A DNA stretch of 64,000 nucleotides from EA-27 sp964396265 (GCA_964396265.1 CAYNEM010000004.1:1-64000), one strand, 5' to 3'; positions 51,785-61,163 are shown, numbered from the stretch's first letter. Notes: generated by a model from the sequence alone, not told the origin. Made by a program: numbers and translations.

Positions 51785-52348
51785 ATGATGGAGATCCGAT
51801 TCCATGGGCGCGGAGGCCAGGGCGCCGTCGTCGCCTCGGAAATCCTGGCCTTCGCAGCCTTCCACGAGGGGTTCCACATCCAGAGCTTCCCCTTCTTTGG
51901 CGTCGAGCGTCGCGGCGCGCCGGTCACGGCGCACACTCGCATCGATGATCGCCTCATCCGGATCCGATCCGACGTGTACGAACCCGATCACGTGGTCGTC
52001 CTCGACGCGAGCCTCCTCCGGGTCGTGGACGTCACGCAGGGGCTCCGGACGGGGGGCACGGTCTTGGTGAATGCGGACCGCGGCCCCGGGGTCCTCCGGC
52101 TCCCCCGGGGTCGCATCGCCACGGTCGACGCGACGGCGATCGCGTTACGCCACATGCTGGGAACGCGGACGGCCCCGGTCGTGAACACCGCGATGCTCGG
52201 CGCCTTCGTCCGGCTCGTCCGCATCGTCTCCCTCGAGTCGCTCCTCGACGCGATCCGTTCGCACGTGCCCGCGGAACCCGACGCCAACGTCGCGGCGGCC
52301 GGGGAGGCATACGAAGCCGTCCATGTCGTCCCGGAGGTGCTCGCATGA
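51785..52348 (+). CDS. porG: 2-oxoacid:ferredoxin oxidoreductase, gamma subunit
   Basis: 187 residues. Starts MMEIRFHGRGGQGAVVASEILA, the signature of the gamma subunit, and continues with QSFPFFGVERRGAPV. It binds CoA-related parts of the complex. Overlaps porD (ATGA). Four separate genes in the order gamma-delta-alpha-beta form the archaeal type of pyruvate or branched-chain 2-oxoacid ferredoxin oxidoreductase; the substrate is not decided by sequence. Confidence 0.92.
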   Translation: MMEIRFHGRGGQGAVVASEILAFAAFHEGFHIQSFPFFGVERRGAPVTAHTRIDDRLIRIRSDVYEPDHVVVLDASLLRVVDVTQGLRTGGTVLVNADRGPGVLRLPRGRIATVDATAIALRHMLGTRTAPVVNTAMLGAFVRLVRIVSLESLLDAIRSHVPAEPDANVAAAGEAYEAVHVVPEVLA

Positions 52349-52632
52349 CGCCCCGGCGGACCGTCCCGCAGTACACGGCCGCGTCCGAACTCCCTCCCGT
52401 GCCGCTCGGCACCGTGGCCACCGGGGCGAAGGCGTCGTGGCGGACGCTGACGCCCGTCGTTCATCTTGAGAAGTGCACGCAGTGCAACCAGTGCTGGAAG
52501 TTCTGCCCGGACGTCGCCATTGATCTCGATCCGGAGGGCTGGCCGGTGGTCCGGTACGACTGGTGCAAGGGTTGCGGCATCTGCGCGGAGGTCTGCGCCC
52601 CGGGGGCGATCACCCTCGAGAGGGAGGGATGA
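52345..52632 (+). CDS. porD: 2-oxoacid:ferredoxin oxidoreductase, delta (ferredoxin) subunit
   Basis: 95 residues, two [4Fe-4S] motifs: CTQCNQCWKFCPD and CKGCGICAEVCAP. It moves electrons from the TPP centre to external ferredoxin. ATG overlaps the porG stop and the next gene starts 1 base after its stop. Confidence 0.92.
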   Translation: MTPRRTVPQYTAASELPPVPLGTVATGAKASWRTLTPVVHLEKCTQCNQCWKFCPDVAIDLDPEGWPVVRYDWCKGCGICAEVCAPGAITLEREG

Positions 52633-52633
52633 G

Positions 52634-53827
52634 ATGGTCCTCGTCCCGATCTCCGGCAACGCGGCCCAGGCATATGCGGCCAAGCTCGCTCGGGTCGCGG
52701 TCGTCGCGGCGTACCCGATCACCCCGCAGACCTCGATCATCGAGAAGCTCGAGGAGTTCCTCGACTCCGGCGAGCTGAAGGCGCAATACCTGAGGGTGGA
52801 GAGCGAGCACAGCGCCATGGCGGCCTGCATCGCCGCCGCTGCGGCCGGCGCACGGACGTACACCGCGTCGTCGTCCCAGGGCGTCGCCCTCATGCACGAA
52901 CTCCTCCACTGGGCGAGCGGAGCCCGGGCCCCGATCATCATGGGGGTCGTCAACCGCGCGATGGCGATGCCGTGGAGCGTCTGGACCGACCACACCGACA
53001 CGGTCTCGCAGCGGGACACGGGTTGGATGCAGTTCTACGCCGCCAGCAATCAGGAGGTCCTGGACACCGTGCTCCTCGCCTACCGCCTCGCGGAGGAGCC
53101 CGAGGTCCTGCTCCCCGCGATGGTCATGGAGGACGCCTTCTACCTCAGCCACACCCTCGAGGCCGTCGAGGTGCCCGATCAGGACACGGTCGACGCCTTC
53201 GTCCCCCCGTTCGTGAACCCGTGGCGGCTCGACGTCGACCGGCCCGGACATCTCGGTGGCCTCATGGGGCCCGATCTCTACATGGAGCATCGCTACAACA
53301 CGGCGCGCGCCATGGACCGGGCCCTCGCATTGCTCCCGGAGCTCGAGGAGGAGTTCCACCGCCGTTTCGGACGCGACCTCGGTGGCCCTCTGAGCCTGTA
53401 CCGGACGGACGGTGCGGACGCGGTCCTCGTCGCGATGGGCACGATCGCCAGCACCGCCAAAGACGTCGTGGACCGAATGCGCGACGAGGGACACGCCGTG
53501 GGTCTCGCGCAGCTCCGCGTGTTCCGGCCGTTTCCCGTCGAAGACCTTCGGGAGCTCGCTCGGGACGCGACATGCATCGGGGTCGTGGACCGGTCCTACA
53601 CGTACGGGGCTGCGGGAGCCGCGCACACGGAGGTGTGCGGCGCCCTGTACAACGCGCCCGTCCGGCCTTGGGTGAAGGGGTTCGTCGCGGGAATCGGAGG
53701 CCGGGACGTGACCCCGGCGACGATCGAGGGGATGTTCGGGGCCCTGCTCGAGGAGCGCGGGCCGGAGGTCGAATGGGTGGATCTGAAGAAGTACCCGCAC
53801 GCGAAGGAGGTGAACATCCGTGGCTAG
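52634..53827 (+). CDS. porA: 2-oxoacid:ferredoxin oxidoreductase, alpha subunit
   Basis: 397 residues. Domain I AAYPITPQTSIIEKLEEF and the core RVESEHSAMAACIAAAAAGARTYTASSSQG are classical, as is VMEDAFYLSH. It binds the 2-oxoacid with the beta subunit. Its last 8 bases overlap porB. Confidence 0.93.
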   Translation: MVLVPISGNAAQAYAAKLARVAVVAAYPITPQTSIIEKLEEFLDSGELKAQYLRVESEHSAMAACIAAAAAGARTYTASSSQGVALMHELLHWASGARAPIIMGVVNRAMAMPWSVWTDHTDTVSQRDTGWMQFYAASNQEVLDTVLLAYRLAEEPEVLLPAMVMEDAFYLSHTLEAVEVPDQDTVDAFVPPFVNPWRLDVDRPGHLGGLMGPDLYMEHRYNTARAMDRALALLPELEEEFHRRFGRDLGGPLSLYRTDGADAVLVAMGTIASTAKDVVDRMRDEGHAVGLAQLRVFRPFPVEDLRELARDATCIGVVDRSYTYGAAGAAHTEVCGALYNAPVRPWVKGFVAGIGGRDVTPATIEGMFGALLEERGPEVEWVDLKKYPHAKEVNIRG

Positions 53828-54698
53828 GCTCACGATCCCACGCGAGGAATGGATGAACCCTGGACACCTCGCCTGCCCGGGGTGCGCGGCGACGCTCGCG
53901 ATGCGATACCTCCTCAAGGGCCTCGGGCCGCGGACGATCGTGGCGATCCCGGCGTGCTGCTGGGCGGTCATGTCCGGGCCCTTCCCAGGCTCCGCCCTCA
54001 AGGTCCCGATGATCGACTGCGCGTTCGAGACGACCGGGGCCACGATCTCCGGGCTGCGCGCCGCCCTCGACGCTCGTGGGGAGCAGGACGTGACGGTCGT
54101 CGGCTTCGCGGGGGACGGCGGCACGGTCGATATCGGGCTTCAGGCGCTCAGCGGCATGCTCGAGAGGGGGACGGATGCGCTCTACGTGATGTACGACAAC
54201 GAGGCGTACATGAACACCGGGATCCAGCGGAGCGGGGCCACGCCGTACGGCGCATGGACGACGACGACGCTCCGGGGTAAGCAGGAGAAGAAGAAGGACA
54301 TCATGGCCATCGTGCTCGCGCACGACATCCCGTACGCGGCGACGGTCTCCGTGGGGTTTCCCGAGGACTTCGTTCGCAAGGCGGAGCGGGCGCGCGCGAT
54401 CCACGGGCCCCGGTTCCTCCATGTCTTCTCCCCCTGTCCTCCGGGCTGGCGGTACCCGTCCGAGCGCACGATCGAGCTCGCGCGTCTGGCGGTCGACACG
54501 AAGGTCTTCCCGTTGTACGAGGTCGACGGCGGATCATGGAAGATCACGCGCAAGCCGCCGAAGGATCGCCCCGTCCGGGAATACCTCGACGCGCAGGGTC
54601 GGTTCCGGCACCTGACCGACGCGGAGGCTGCCCGAATTCAGGAGGACGTCGATGCCCGTTGGCGGGACTTGCTCGCGCAGGCCGAGCGGCACACCTGA
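53820..54698 (+). CDS. porB: 2-oxoacid:ferredoxin oxidoreductase, beta (TPP) subunit
   Basis: 292 residues from GTG 53820. TPP motif GDGGTVDIGLQALS followed by YVMYDNEAYMNTG; CPGCAA near the N-terminus and CCW carry cluster cysteines. With alpha it decarboxylates pyruvate or a related 2-oxoacid to acyl-CoA, reducing ferredoxin. End of the operon; the protease gene that follows is on the opposite strand. Confidence 0.93.
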   Translation: MARLTIPREEWMNPGHLACPGCAATLAMRYLLKGLGPRTIVAIPACCWAVMSGPFPGSALKVPMIDCAFETTGATISGLRAALDARGEQDVTVVGFAGDGGTVDIGLQALSGMLERGTDALYVMYDNEAYMNTGIQRSGATPYGAWTTTTLRGKQEKKKDIMAIVLAHDIPYAATVSVGFPEDFVRKAERARAIHGPRFLHVFSPCPPGWRYPSERTIELARLAVDTKVFPLYEVDGGSWKITRKPPKDRPVREYLDAQGRFRHLTDAEAARIQEDVDARWRDLLAQAERHT

Positions 54699-54755
54699 CC
54701 CCTCACGCGGACGCCTGCGAGCCGGATGGGCGCCCTGGGTGCGGAGTCCGCTCAG

Positions 54756-55271
54756 TCACCACATCCCTCGGGTCGCTCGACGGAAGGCACGGCGGAGATC
54801 GTAGAGCCCGTCCATCACGGCCGTCGAGAGCCCGGCCTCGATGGGCGCGGTCGGCGGCGCCGCGTCAGGCTGGACGCCGATGAGGAGGACCATTGCGCCC
54901 AGTTCACCCTCGAGGTACTCGATCACGAGGCTGAGGGGCATCGCGTGCGTGCTGTACCGCTGTCCCCGCACGCGCTCCGGGTGGATGATGCCGAGCGATC
55001 CCGGCGGCAGCCCCATCTCCGCAGCGTCGATCAGGACGACGTGGGATGGCCTTAGCTTCCGGAGGGCTCCCGTATAGTTCTCAGGCATCGTTCCGGTGAG
55101 GAAGATGGTCACGTTGGGGACGCCGAGCTCGTGGACAAGGAGGGCCGCAATGATTCCCGGGCGGTCACGCGGATTCAGATCGTCTCCGATCCCGAGGATC
55201 GCGATCCGAGTCGCGCTCGCAAGGTGATGGGCGAGCGCGTCTTCGAGCGCCTCCGGTTTCGCGGCGTCCAT
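54756..55271 (-). CDS. Hydrogenase maturation protease (HycI type)
   Basis: 171 residues. Starts with the protease motif IAILGIGDDLNPRDRPG, whose acidic residues bind the nickel-loaded large subunit, then VLIDAAEMG. It cuts the C-terminal extension of the hydrogenase large subunit after insertion of nickel; the large subunit at 57183 ends with 34 residues after DPCLSCTSR, a fitting substrate. CACTAAGTAG near 55295-55304 is a promoter candidate. Confidence 0.87.
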   Translation of the reverse strand: MDAAKPEALEDALAHHLASATRIAILGIGDDLNPRDRPGIIAALLVHELGVPNVTIFLTGTMPENYTGALRKLRPSHVVLIDAAEMGLPPGSLGIIHPERVRGQRYSTHAMPLSLVIEYLEGELGAMVLLIGVQPDAAPPTAPIEAGLSTAVMDGLYDLRRAFRRATRGMW

Positions 55272-55320
55272 CGACGTGAGGACATCGAGGACCCCCTACT
55301 TAGTGAGCGGGCACTTACCT

Positions 55321-55779
55321 CTACAGCGCGCTCAGGACGTCGTGGCGGGTGACGATGCCCACCAGCCGTTTCCCCTCGACGACGGGTACGCGGTTGATCT
55401 TCCGTTCCCTCATGAGTTCTGCGATGTCCACGACGGACGCATCGGGGCCGACCACGATGGGATCCGGGGTCATCCACTGATCGACGCGGTTCGTCTCAAG
55501 ATGGTCGCGAAGCTTTTCCAGCCGCGCCTGAGCCCCTGCGCTTCCACCGAGGACGAGCTCGATGAGGCTCGCAGGGAGGCTGGAGGGCATCGGTTCCTCC
55601 AGGGACCGGAGGATGTCCTTCTCGCTCAGGATCCCGAGGATGCGGCCTCCCTTGTCGACGACGGGGAGACCGGACACGTGACGCTTCCGCATGAGCTTCG
55701 CGGCATCGGCGAGGCTGTCGGACTTCCGCACGGTCAGAACCTCCTTGGTCATGACCTGTCGGGCTTGGATGTCAGCCAC
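55321..55779 (-). CDS. Two-CBS-domain protein
   Basis: 152 residues from GTG 55779. Two CBS units: QARQVMTKEVLTVRK ... GILSEKDILRSL and VDQWMTPDPIVVGPDA ... GIVTRHDVLSAL, with a helical linker. A regulator of energy-linked enzymes by nucleotide sensing is the usual role. It lies between the hydrogenase operon and the protease gene. TTTCATAAG at 55800-55808 is its promoter box. Confidence 0.88.
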   Translation of the reverse strand: MADIQARQVMTKEVLTVRKSDSLADAAKLMRKRHVSGLPVVDKGGRILGILSEKDILRSLEEPMPSSLPASLIELVLGGSAGAQARLEKLRDHLETNRVDQWMTPDPIVVGPDASVVDIAELMRERKINRVPVVEGKRLVGIVTRHDVLSAL

Positions 55780-55819
55780 GCGGACCGCAACGCACGCTCC
55801 CTTATGAAACCGACCGGGG

Positions 55820-56221
55820 TCACTCCACGACGACGTCCTTCTCCGAGTAGGCTCCGCTGAACGCCTCCGTGAGGTAGATGGCCTTCGGGTCCGTGGGGCA
55901 CGCGTCCTCGCAGAGTCCACATCGGATGCAGCTCATGAGGTGGACGATCGGTTTCCGCTTGCGATGGACCGTGCGCTCCCCCATCGCGACCTCCCGTTCG
56001 TCCGCGACCATCTCGATGCAGTCCGTGGGGCACACAAGGGCGCACTTCGAGCAACCGATGCAGTGCTCGTCGGAGACTTCGATCAGGCCACGGAATCCCT
56101 TCGGGACGGGGATCCGCTCCTTCGGGTACCGCTGCGTGGCGGGCCGGCCGAAGAGGTGCCTGACCATCTCGGGGAGGAGGACGCCCGGGCGCTCGGCCCT
56201 GTCCTTCCGCTCCTCGGTCAC
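55820..56221 (-). CDS. Group 4 hydrogenase, two-cluster ferredoxin subunit (NuoI/MbhN-like)
   Basis: 133 residues from a GTG that overlaps the previous gene (GTGA). Two [4Fe-4S] motifs, CIGCSKCALVCPTD and CIRCGLCEDACPTD, with the NuoI-like spacing. It carries electrons from ferredoxin to the small subunit. Last gene of the hydrogenase operon. Confidence 0.88.
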   Translation of the reverse strand: MTEERKDRAERPGVLLPEMVRHLFGRPATQRYPKERIPVPKGFRGLIEVSDEHCIGCSKCALVCPTDCIEMVADEREVAMGERTVHRKRKPIVHLMSCIRCGLCEDACPTDPKAIYLTEAFSGAYSEKDVVVE

Positions 56222-57186
56222 GGGAATCCCACCCCCTTGAGCACGAGCGCGAGGGCGATCTGCACGAGCGCGAGCGGCGTCAGGAAGGCCCATCCCCACG
56301 TGACGAGCTGGTCGATTCGGATGCGTGCGACGCCCGCGCGGATCGCCGCCAGGGCGGCCAAGATGAGGAGCACCTTGAGGAGGAACGCGAGAAACCCTAA
56401 CGCCATCCCCGCTAGGCCGGCCACGGAGACACCGGGGATCGCGGGCCCGCCGAGGAACAGGGCCGCGAGCAGGCCAGCCCCGGTCACGAGGGCGATGTCC
56501 CTCCCCAGGTTCCAGATGGCGAGCTTGCGACCGGTGATCTCCGTGAGGGGGCCCGCGACGAGTTCCGTCTCGGCCTCGGGGATGTCGAACGGGGTGCGCT
56601 CGAGCTTCGCCTGGAGCGCGACGATGGCGACGACGAATCCCAAGGGTTGCAGAAGGACCGTCCAGAGGCCCGCCGATTGGGCGGTGACGATGTCCCCCAG
56701 CGTCCACGTCCCCGCCGCCAACGCCGGGCCGAGGCATCCCAGGAAGAAGGGCACCTCGTAGACGAACAGCTGGGTCGCCGCGCGCACGGCACCGATTCGC
56801 GCGAACACGTTCCGGGATGTCCAGCCGAGGACGAACAGGAGCACGGTCGGCAACGTGAGCAAGTAGAGGACGAGGACGAGGTCCCCGGGAGCACCGAACG
56901 GCGAGGCGCCGACGACGGGCACATAGAGGAACGCGGTCGCGACGGCGGCGAAGGCCACGAGGGGCAACGCCGCTTGAAGTCGCGCGGACACGCCCTCGGT
57001 GACGATGTCCTCCTTCGCGAGCAGCTTGACGAAGTCAGCGAAGGGCTGAACGAGCGGTGGACCCACGCGGTCCTGGAACCGGGCGGTGAGCTTGCGGTCC
57101 CACCATTCTCCGAACCACGCAAGCCCGAGGAGGAAGAGAAACCCGGGGAAGACGACAAGGTATAGGGCTAACGAGACGCCGTTCAC
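56218..57186 (-). CDS. Group 4 hydrogenase, membrane subunit (NuoH/MbhM-like)
   Basis: 322 residues, about eight transmembrane helices. Conserved NuoH features: ARFQDRVGPPLVQPFADFVKLLAKEDI loop and RTPFDIPEAETELVAG, where the acidic residues sit at the quinone/ion-channel interface. Links hydrogenase core to ion translocation. GTG start, overlapping the upstream gene. Confidence 0.9.
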   Translation of the reverse strand: MNGVSLALYLVVFPGFLFLLGLAWFGEWWDRKLTARFQDRVGPPLVQPFADFVKLLAKEDIVTEGVSARLQAALPLVAFAAVATAFLYVPVVGASPFGAPGDLVLVLYLLTLPTVLLFVLGWTSRNVFARIGAVRAATQLFVYEVPFFLGCLGPALAAGTWTLGDIVTAQSAGLWTVLLQPLGFVVAIVALQAKLERTPFDIPEAETELVAGPLTEITGRKLAIWNLGRDIALVTGAGLLAALFLGGPAIPGVSVAGLAGMALGFLAFLLKVLLILAALAAIRAGVARIRIDQLVTWGWAFLTPLALVQIALALVLKGVGFP

Positions 57187-58367
57187 GGCAACCCCTCGCG
57201 GTCGCGATAGTAACGGATGCCGTATGCAACGAGGTCATCCCACTCCATCGCGGACCGGTTCCCCGTCCCCGTGTCGACGAACGTCGTGCGCGACGTGCAA
57301 CTCAGGCATGGGTCGATTGCAGCGACGACCACGGGGAGGTCCGCGATGACGCGGCCCTGGATCGCCTCGACGACGGACAGCCAGTTCGCAAGGGTGGGCG
57401 TCCGGACCGAGACGCGATCGGCCTTGTCCGTGCCGTTCGTCCGGATGTAGTGGACGAGCTCACCCCGGGGGGCCTCGTACCGGGACACGTATTCGCCCGC
57501 GGGCGCGGTCCGTGGTGCTTTGGCGGCGATGTCCCCCGGGGGCATGTTCTCGAGCAGGTAGATCGCAATTCGTACGGATTCCTCGATCTCGTGGACGCGC
57601 ACCTCCAGGCGGCCGAAGACATCGGCGGCGTCGGATGTGATCACCCGAAGCGGGACGTCGCCGTACGCGGCGTACGGGTCGTCCCGCCGGACGTCGAAAT
57701 CGACACCACTGCCGCGTGCGGTCGGACCAACGGCCCCCAGCGCGATCGCCCGGTCCCTCGGGAGGCGGCCGACCCCGCGGGTGCGCAGGAGCAGCGTCTG
57801 CTCCTCTCGGATGAGCTGGGCGTAGAAGCGTGCTCGCTCCGCAAGGCCGTGGAGGCCCTCGATGCCGCGAGCCCGGAGCGCGTCGGAGAGGTCGCGTCGC
57901 ACGCCGCCCAGGCGGTTCATCCCGTAGTTCACGCGGTTCCCGGAGATCTCCTCGAGGAGGTCCTGGACGGTCTCGCGGTCCCGCCACGTGTACATGAACA
58001 TCGTGTTGTAGCCGATCTCGTGCGCGAGCACGCCGAGCCACAGGAGGTGGCTGTGGAGCCGTTCGAGTTCCGCGACCAGCGTGCGGATCCACTGTCCCCG
58101 GGGGGGAACCTCGACGCCCATCAGCGCCTCGAGCCCCTTCGCGAAGTTCGTCGCGTGGGCGTGGCTGCAGATGCCGCAGATCCGCTCGATGAGGTAGAGC
58201 GCCTTCGTGAACTCGCGCCCCTCCGCGCCCTTCTCGACCCCGCGATGATTGTAGCTCACGTCGAGATCGAGGCGGACGATCCGCTCCCCATCGACGAGGA
58301 CGCGAAAGCTCACGGGCTCCTTGAGCGCCGGATGCTGCGGGCCGATCGGGAGCTCAACCTCGGGCAT
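57183..58367 (-). CDS. Group 4 [NiFe] hydrogenase large subunit (NuoD/MbhL-like)
   Basis: 394 residues. Nickel-site cysteines are present: C64 and C67 in RICGICSHAHA, and C354 and C357 in DPCLSCTSR. In complex I NuoD these are lost, so this is a true hydrogenase. GPQHPAL and NHRGVEKG at the start are shared with NuoD. The 34 residues after R360 are the expected cleavable peptide. It makes or uses H2 with ferredoxin. Confidence 0.93.
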   Translation of the reverse strand: MPEVELPIGPQHPALKEPVSFRVLVDGERIVRLDLDVSYNHRGVEKGAEGREFTKALYLIERICGICSHAHATNFAKGLEALMGVEVPPRGQWIRTLVAELERLHSHLLWLGVLAHEIGYNTMFMYTWRDRETVQDLLEEISGNRVNYGMNRLGGVRRDLSDALRARGIEGLHGLAERARFYAQLIREEQTLLLRTRGVGRLPRDRAIALGAVGPTARGSGVDFDVRRDDPYAAYGDVPLRVITSDAADVFGRLEVRVHEIEESVRIAIYLLENMPPGDIAAKAPRTAPAGEYVSRYEAPRGELVHYIRTNGTDKADRVSVRTPTLANWLSVVEAIQGRVIADLPVVVAAIDPCLSCTSRTTFVDTGTGNRSAMEWDDLVAYGIRYYRDREGLP

Positions 58368-58863
58368 GTCGACCCTCCTCTCCCGAGGGCTTCCAATCCT
58401 TCCTCAGGGGGTATTCGCCCTCCGGCCAGCCCTCGTAGAGGAGCAGGGGGCGCGGGTCGGGGTGACCCTCGAACGTGATCCCGAGCACGTCGTGGATTTC
58501 CCGTTCGTAGAGATTGGCGGCGGGGAAGATGTCGGTGACCGAGGCGATGCGGGGGGCGTCTCGCGGCAGGGAGCATCGGATGGAGAGGACGGTTCCTCCG
58601 CGGGCTGCCAGGTGGTAGACGACGTCGAGGGTGGGCCCGGCGTCGAAGCCGCTCAACGCGCTCAGATGGCGGCATGCGAGCTCGTCTCGGAACGTCTGCA
58701 AGACACGTTTGACCCGGTCCGAAGGCAGACGCGCGGTGAGGCGCCGGGGTGCGGTGTGCCGCAGGTCCTGGAGGTCGCCGCCGAGGATCTCGGAGACCTC
58801 CTGGAGGACCTCGGGGGCTACGTCCTTCGGGCCATCGCGTACACGGGCTGTCCCCGCCGCCAT
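58354..58863 (-). CDS. Group 4 hydrogenase, 30-kDa-like subunit (NuoC/MbhK-like)
   Basis: 169 residues. The C-terminal part DIFPAANLYEREIHDVLGITFEGHPDPRPLLLYEGWPEGEYPLRKDW is the NuoC signature. Structural subunit of the peripheral arm. Overlaps the small-subunit gene by 46 bases and the large subunit by 14. Confidence 0.9.
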   Translation of the reverse strand: MAAGTARVRDGPKDVAPEVLQEVSEILGGDLQDLRHTAPRRLTARLPSDRVKRVLQTFRDELACRHLSALSGFDAGPTLDVVYHLAARGGTVLSIRCSLPRDAPRIASVTDIFPAANLYEREIHDVLGITFEGHPDPRPLLLYEGWPEGEYPLRKDWKPSGEEGRHARG

Positions 58864-59309
58864 TCCCTCCCTCCTCGCTTCGCGTCCTCCTCCATGAGCT
58901 GCTGGACCTTGATCACGCCGTCGACAATCTCATCGGGCCGCGGGGGGCAGCCCGCCACCCACACGTCGACCGGCACGACCTTGTCGACCCCGCCGACGAC
59001 GTGGTACAGTCCCTCAAATACCCCGCCGGCCGCGCCGCACGCCCCCATGGCGACGACGTACTTCGGCTCCGGCATCTGGTCGTAGATCCGGCGGAGCCGT
59101 TCGGCCTGCTTCAGCGTCACAGGGCCCGTGACGACGAGGATGTCCGCGTGGCGCGGTGTGCCCTTCGCCAGTACGCCCAGGCGCTCGACGTCGAATCGAG
59201 GCGTGAGCAGGGAGAGGATCTCGATGTCGCACGCGTTGCATGCGCCGCTGTTGAACAGCAGGATCCACGGGGATTTCCGCCGGGCCCAGCGGACGAGTCG
59301 TTCGAACAT
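58818..59309 (-). CDS. Group 4 hydrogenase small subunit (NuoB/MbhJ-like)
   Basis: 163 residues. One [4Fe-4S] cluster is bound by C24 and C27 (GACNACDIE), C91 (GACG) and C121 (GCPPRPDEI), as in NuoB and the Mbh small subunit. It passes electrons to the [NiFe] site. A separate promoter (59335-59344) precedes it, so core genes can be transcribed without the antiporter genes. Confidence 0.92.
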   Translation of the reverse strand: MFERLVRWARRKSPWILLFNSGACNACDIEILSLLTPRFDVERLGVLAKGTPRHADILVVTGPVTLKQAERLRRIYDQMPEPKYVVAMGACGAAGGVFEGLYHVVGGVDKVVPVDVWVAGCPPRPDEIVDGVIKVQQLMEEDAKRGGREWRRGQPVYAMARRT

Positions 59310-59334
59310 GTGTGGCCGATGGACTGATCCGGTC

Positions 59335-59344
59335 GTATTTGAAC
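59335..59344 (-). promoter_or_regulatory. Internal promoter of the hydrogenase core genes
   Basis: Reads GTTCAAATAC on the minus strand and ends 26 bases before ATG 59309, inside a 77-base gap between otherwise overlapping genes. Confidence 0.5.
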
Positions 59345-59386
59345 CGGAGGTATTTTTCCCGGGGACGATCGCGTATGACAACGAAA

Positions 59387-59704
59387 TCACCGCCGAACGA
59401 GCGCCGCCAAGGCGACGGCGAGGACTCCGAGGTACAGGAGCGCGAGCAACACGGAGGGCCCCCCGACCGCCGTCACCAGGAACAAGGCCGCCACGTGAAG
59501 GACGGTGAAGAAGAGGGCCGCGTGGAAGAACGCGTACGACGGCGTGACGTTCCCCCCGCGGGGCGCCTCCCCGCCCGTGTACATCTCCTGCTTGTGGCCG
59601 CCCGGGGCGCGGGGGGGCGCGAGGGCGCGGCCCCACAGGTAGAGGAGTCCCGCCACCGCAAGGGCGGAGGCAAAGACGACGAACGGCGCGAGGAGGATGT
59701 CCAT
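59387..59704 (-). CDS. NuoA-like membrane subunit of the hydrogenase
   Basis: 105 residues, three helices. The loop QEMYTGGEAP and the segment SYAFFHAALFFTVLHVAALFL recall NuoA (YxSGxxP and FDxExxFL), without its acidic pair in the second helix. Equivalent position in Pyrococcus mbh is mbhI. Gap of 1 base from the antiporter gene. Confidence 0.65.
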   Translation of the reverse strand: MDILLAPFVVFASALAVAGLLYLWGRALAPPRAPGGHKQEMYTGGEAPRGGNVTPSYAFFHAALFFTVLHVAALFLVTAVGGPSVLLALLYLGVLAVALAALVRR

Positions 59705-59705
59705 C

Positions 59706-61163
59706 TCAGGGGTCTCCGAGGGCTCTGGCAGCGGGTACGAGGACGGCGAGCGCGGGGCCGGGCCAGACGCCGAAAACGATCACGAGGCACGCGAGGACGA
59801 GGATCGGGATCATCAGGGAGAAAGAGGGACGCTCGGACGGAGGAGATCCTCCGCCCGCGAGGAGCCCGGTCACGGCCGGCACGTAGTAGGCGAGGGAGAG
59901 CACGCTGTTCGCGATCAGGGCGAGGACGAGGAAGACGCCAATCACGCCCGCCTGGGCAACCCCGGTGGCGATGAGGAGCTTGCTCAGGAAGCCCGCGGTC
60001 GGCGGGACGCCGGCGAGGCCCAGGGCGAACAGAACGAACGTGAACCCCGCGACGGGGACCCTGCGCCCCGCGCCCCTCAGGGCCCCGAGATCGCGCGTTC
60101 CGTATGCGCGTTGGAGGACCCCGGCGCTCAGGAAGGCGCCGCCCTTGAGGAGGGCGTGGCTCATCACGTGGAACAGCGCGCCGACGACCGCCGCGGTCAC
60201 CCCGAACTCGAGGCCGACGCCGATCCCGAGGAGGATGTATCCCATCTGGGCCACGCTCGAATACGCGAGGAGGCGCTTGAGGTCCCGCTGGTGCATCGCG
60301 ACAAGGTTCCCCATGGTCATCGTGAGGACCGCGAAGAAGGCGAGCAGGAGGCCGTACGATGCGACCGCCGACACGCCGACACCGAAGATCGCGAGGGCCC
60401 GGACCATCGCGACGAGGGCCGTCTGGATGACGATCCCGCTCAGCATCGCGCTGATCCCGCTCGGTGCGGCCGCGTGCGCATCCGGGAGCCACGTGTGCAG
60501 GGGAACGATCGCCGCCTTCACGCCGAACCCCGCGATGAGGAGGCCCGCCGCGAGGACGGCGAGGTCCCTGGGGATCGCCGCGCGCGGGAGGGCCGCGAGG
60601 TCGAGGGTGCCCGCGCCGAGGTAGACGAGGCCGATCCCGAGGAGCGCGAGGAGGGAGCCCGCCCCGCTCATCACGATGTACTTCATCCCTGCCTCGATCG
60701 CGTCCGCCCGCTCCCGATGAAAGGCGACGAGCGCGAAGGAGGGGATCGCCATGAGCTCGAACATCACGTACAGGTTGAACAGGTCCCCCGCGAGCCCGAT
60801 GCCCGAAATCCCTGCGACGAGGAGCAGGAGGAGGGCCGCATACGTTGGCCGATTCGACGCTTCACGCATGGACGCGAGCGAGTACGTGGCGACCGCGAGG
60901 CCGAGTCCCGTGCCGACGAGCCCAAGGAACACCGCGAGTCCATCCGCACGCAGTGTCGCCTCGCCCGCAGACTCAAACGGGACACCGGATTGGGCCGCCT
61001 GGAGGGCCACGAAGGATAGAAAGGCCAGGGCGAGGGAGGTGACGGCGGCAATCATCGAAGCGTCCCCGCCGCGCTTCGGAGAGACCTTCCCCACGGCAAA
61101 GGAAATGATCGCGCCGCCCGCAAGGATGATGATCGGCGTGGCGGCGGAGGGGGCGAAGGCCAT
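59706..61163 (-). CDS. Antiporter-like subunit (MrpD/NuoN/MbhH-like)
   Basis: 485 residues, about 14 helices. Family motif region: FELMAIPSFALVAF with the conserved glutamate, GFGVKAAIVPLHTWLPDAHAAAPSGISAMLSG with the key lysine, and HVMSHALLKGGAFLSAG. ATG 61163 overlaps the previous stop (ATGA). It exchanges ions (H+ or Na+) driven by the hydrogenase. Confidence 0.9.
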   Translation of the reverse strand: MAFAPSAATPIIILAGGAIISFAVGKVSPKRGGDASMIAAVTSLALAFLSFVALQAAQSGVPFESAGEATLRADGLAVFLGLVGTGLGLAVATYSLASMREASNRPTYAALLLLLVAGISGIGLAGDLFNLYVMFELMAIPSFALVAFHRERADAIEAGMKYIVMSGAGSLLALLGIGLVYLGAGTLDLAALPRAAIPRDLAVLAAGLLIAGFGVKAAIVPLHTWLPDAHAAAPSGISAMLSGIVIQTALVAMVRALAIFGVGVSAVASYGLLLAFFAVLTMTMGNLVAMHQRDLKRLLAYSSVAQMGYILLGIGVGLEFGVTAAVVGALFHVMSHALLKGGAFLSAGVLQRAYGTRDLGALRGAGRRVPVAGFTFVLFALGLAGVPPTAGFLSKLLIATGVAQAGVIGVFLVLALIANSVLSLAYYVPAVTGLLAGGGSPPSERPSFSLMIPILVLACLVIVFGVWPGPALAVLVPAARALGDP

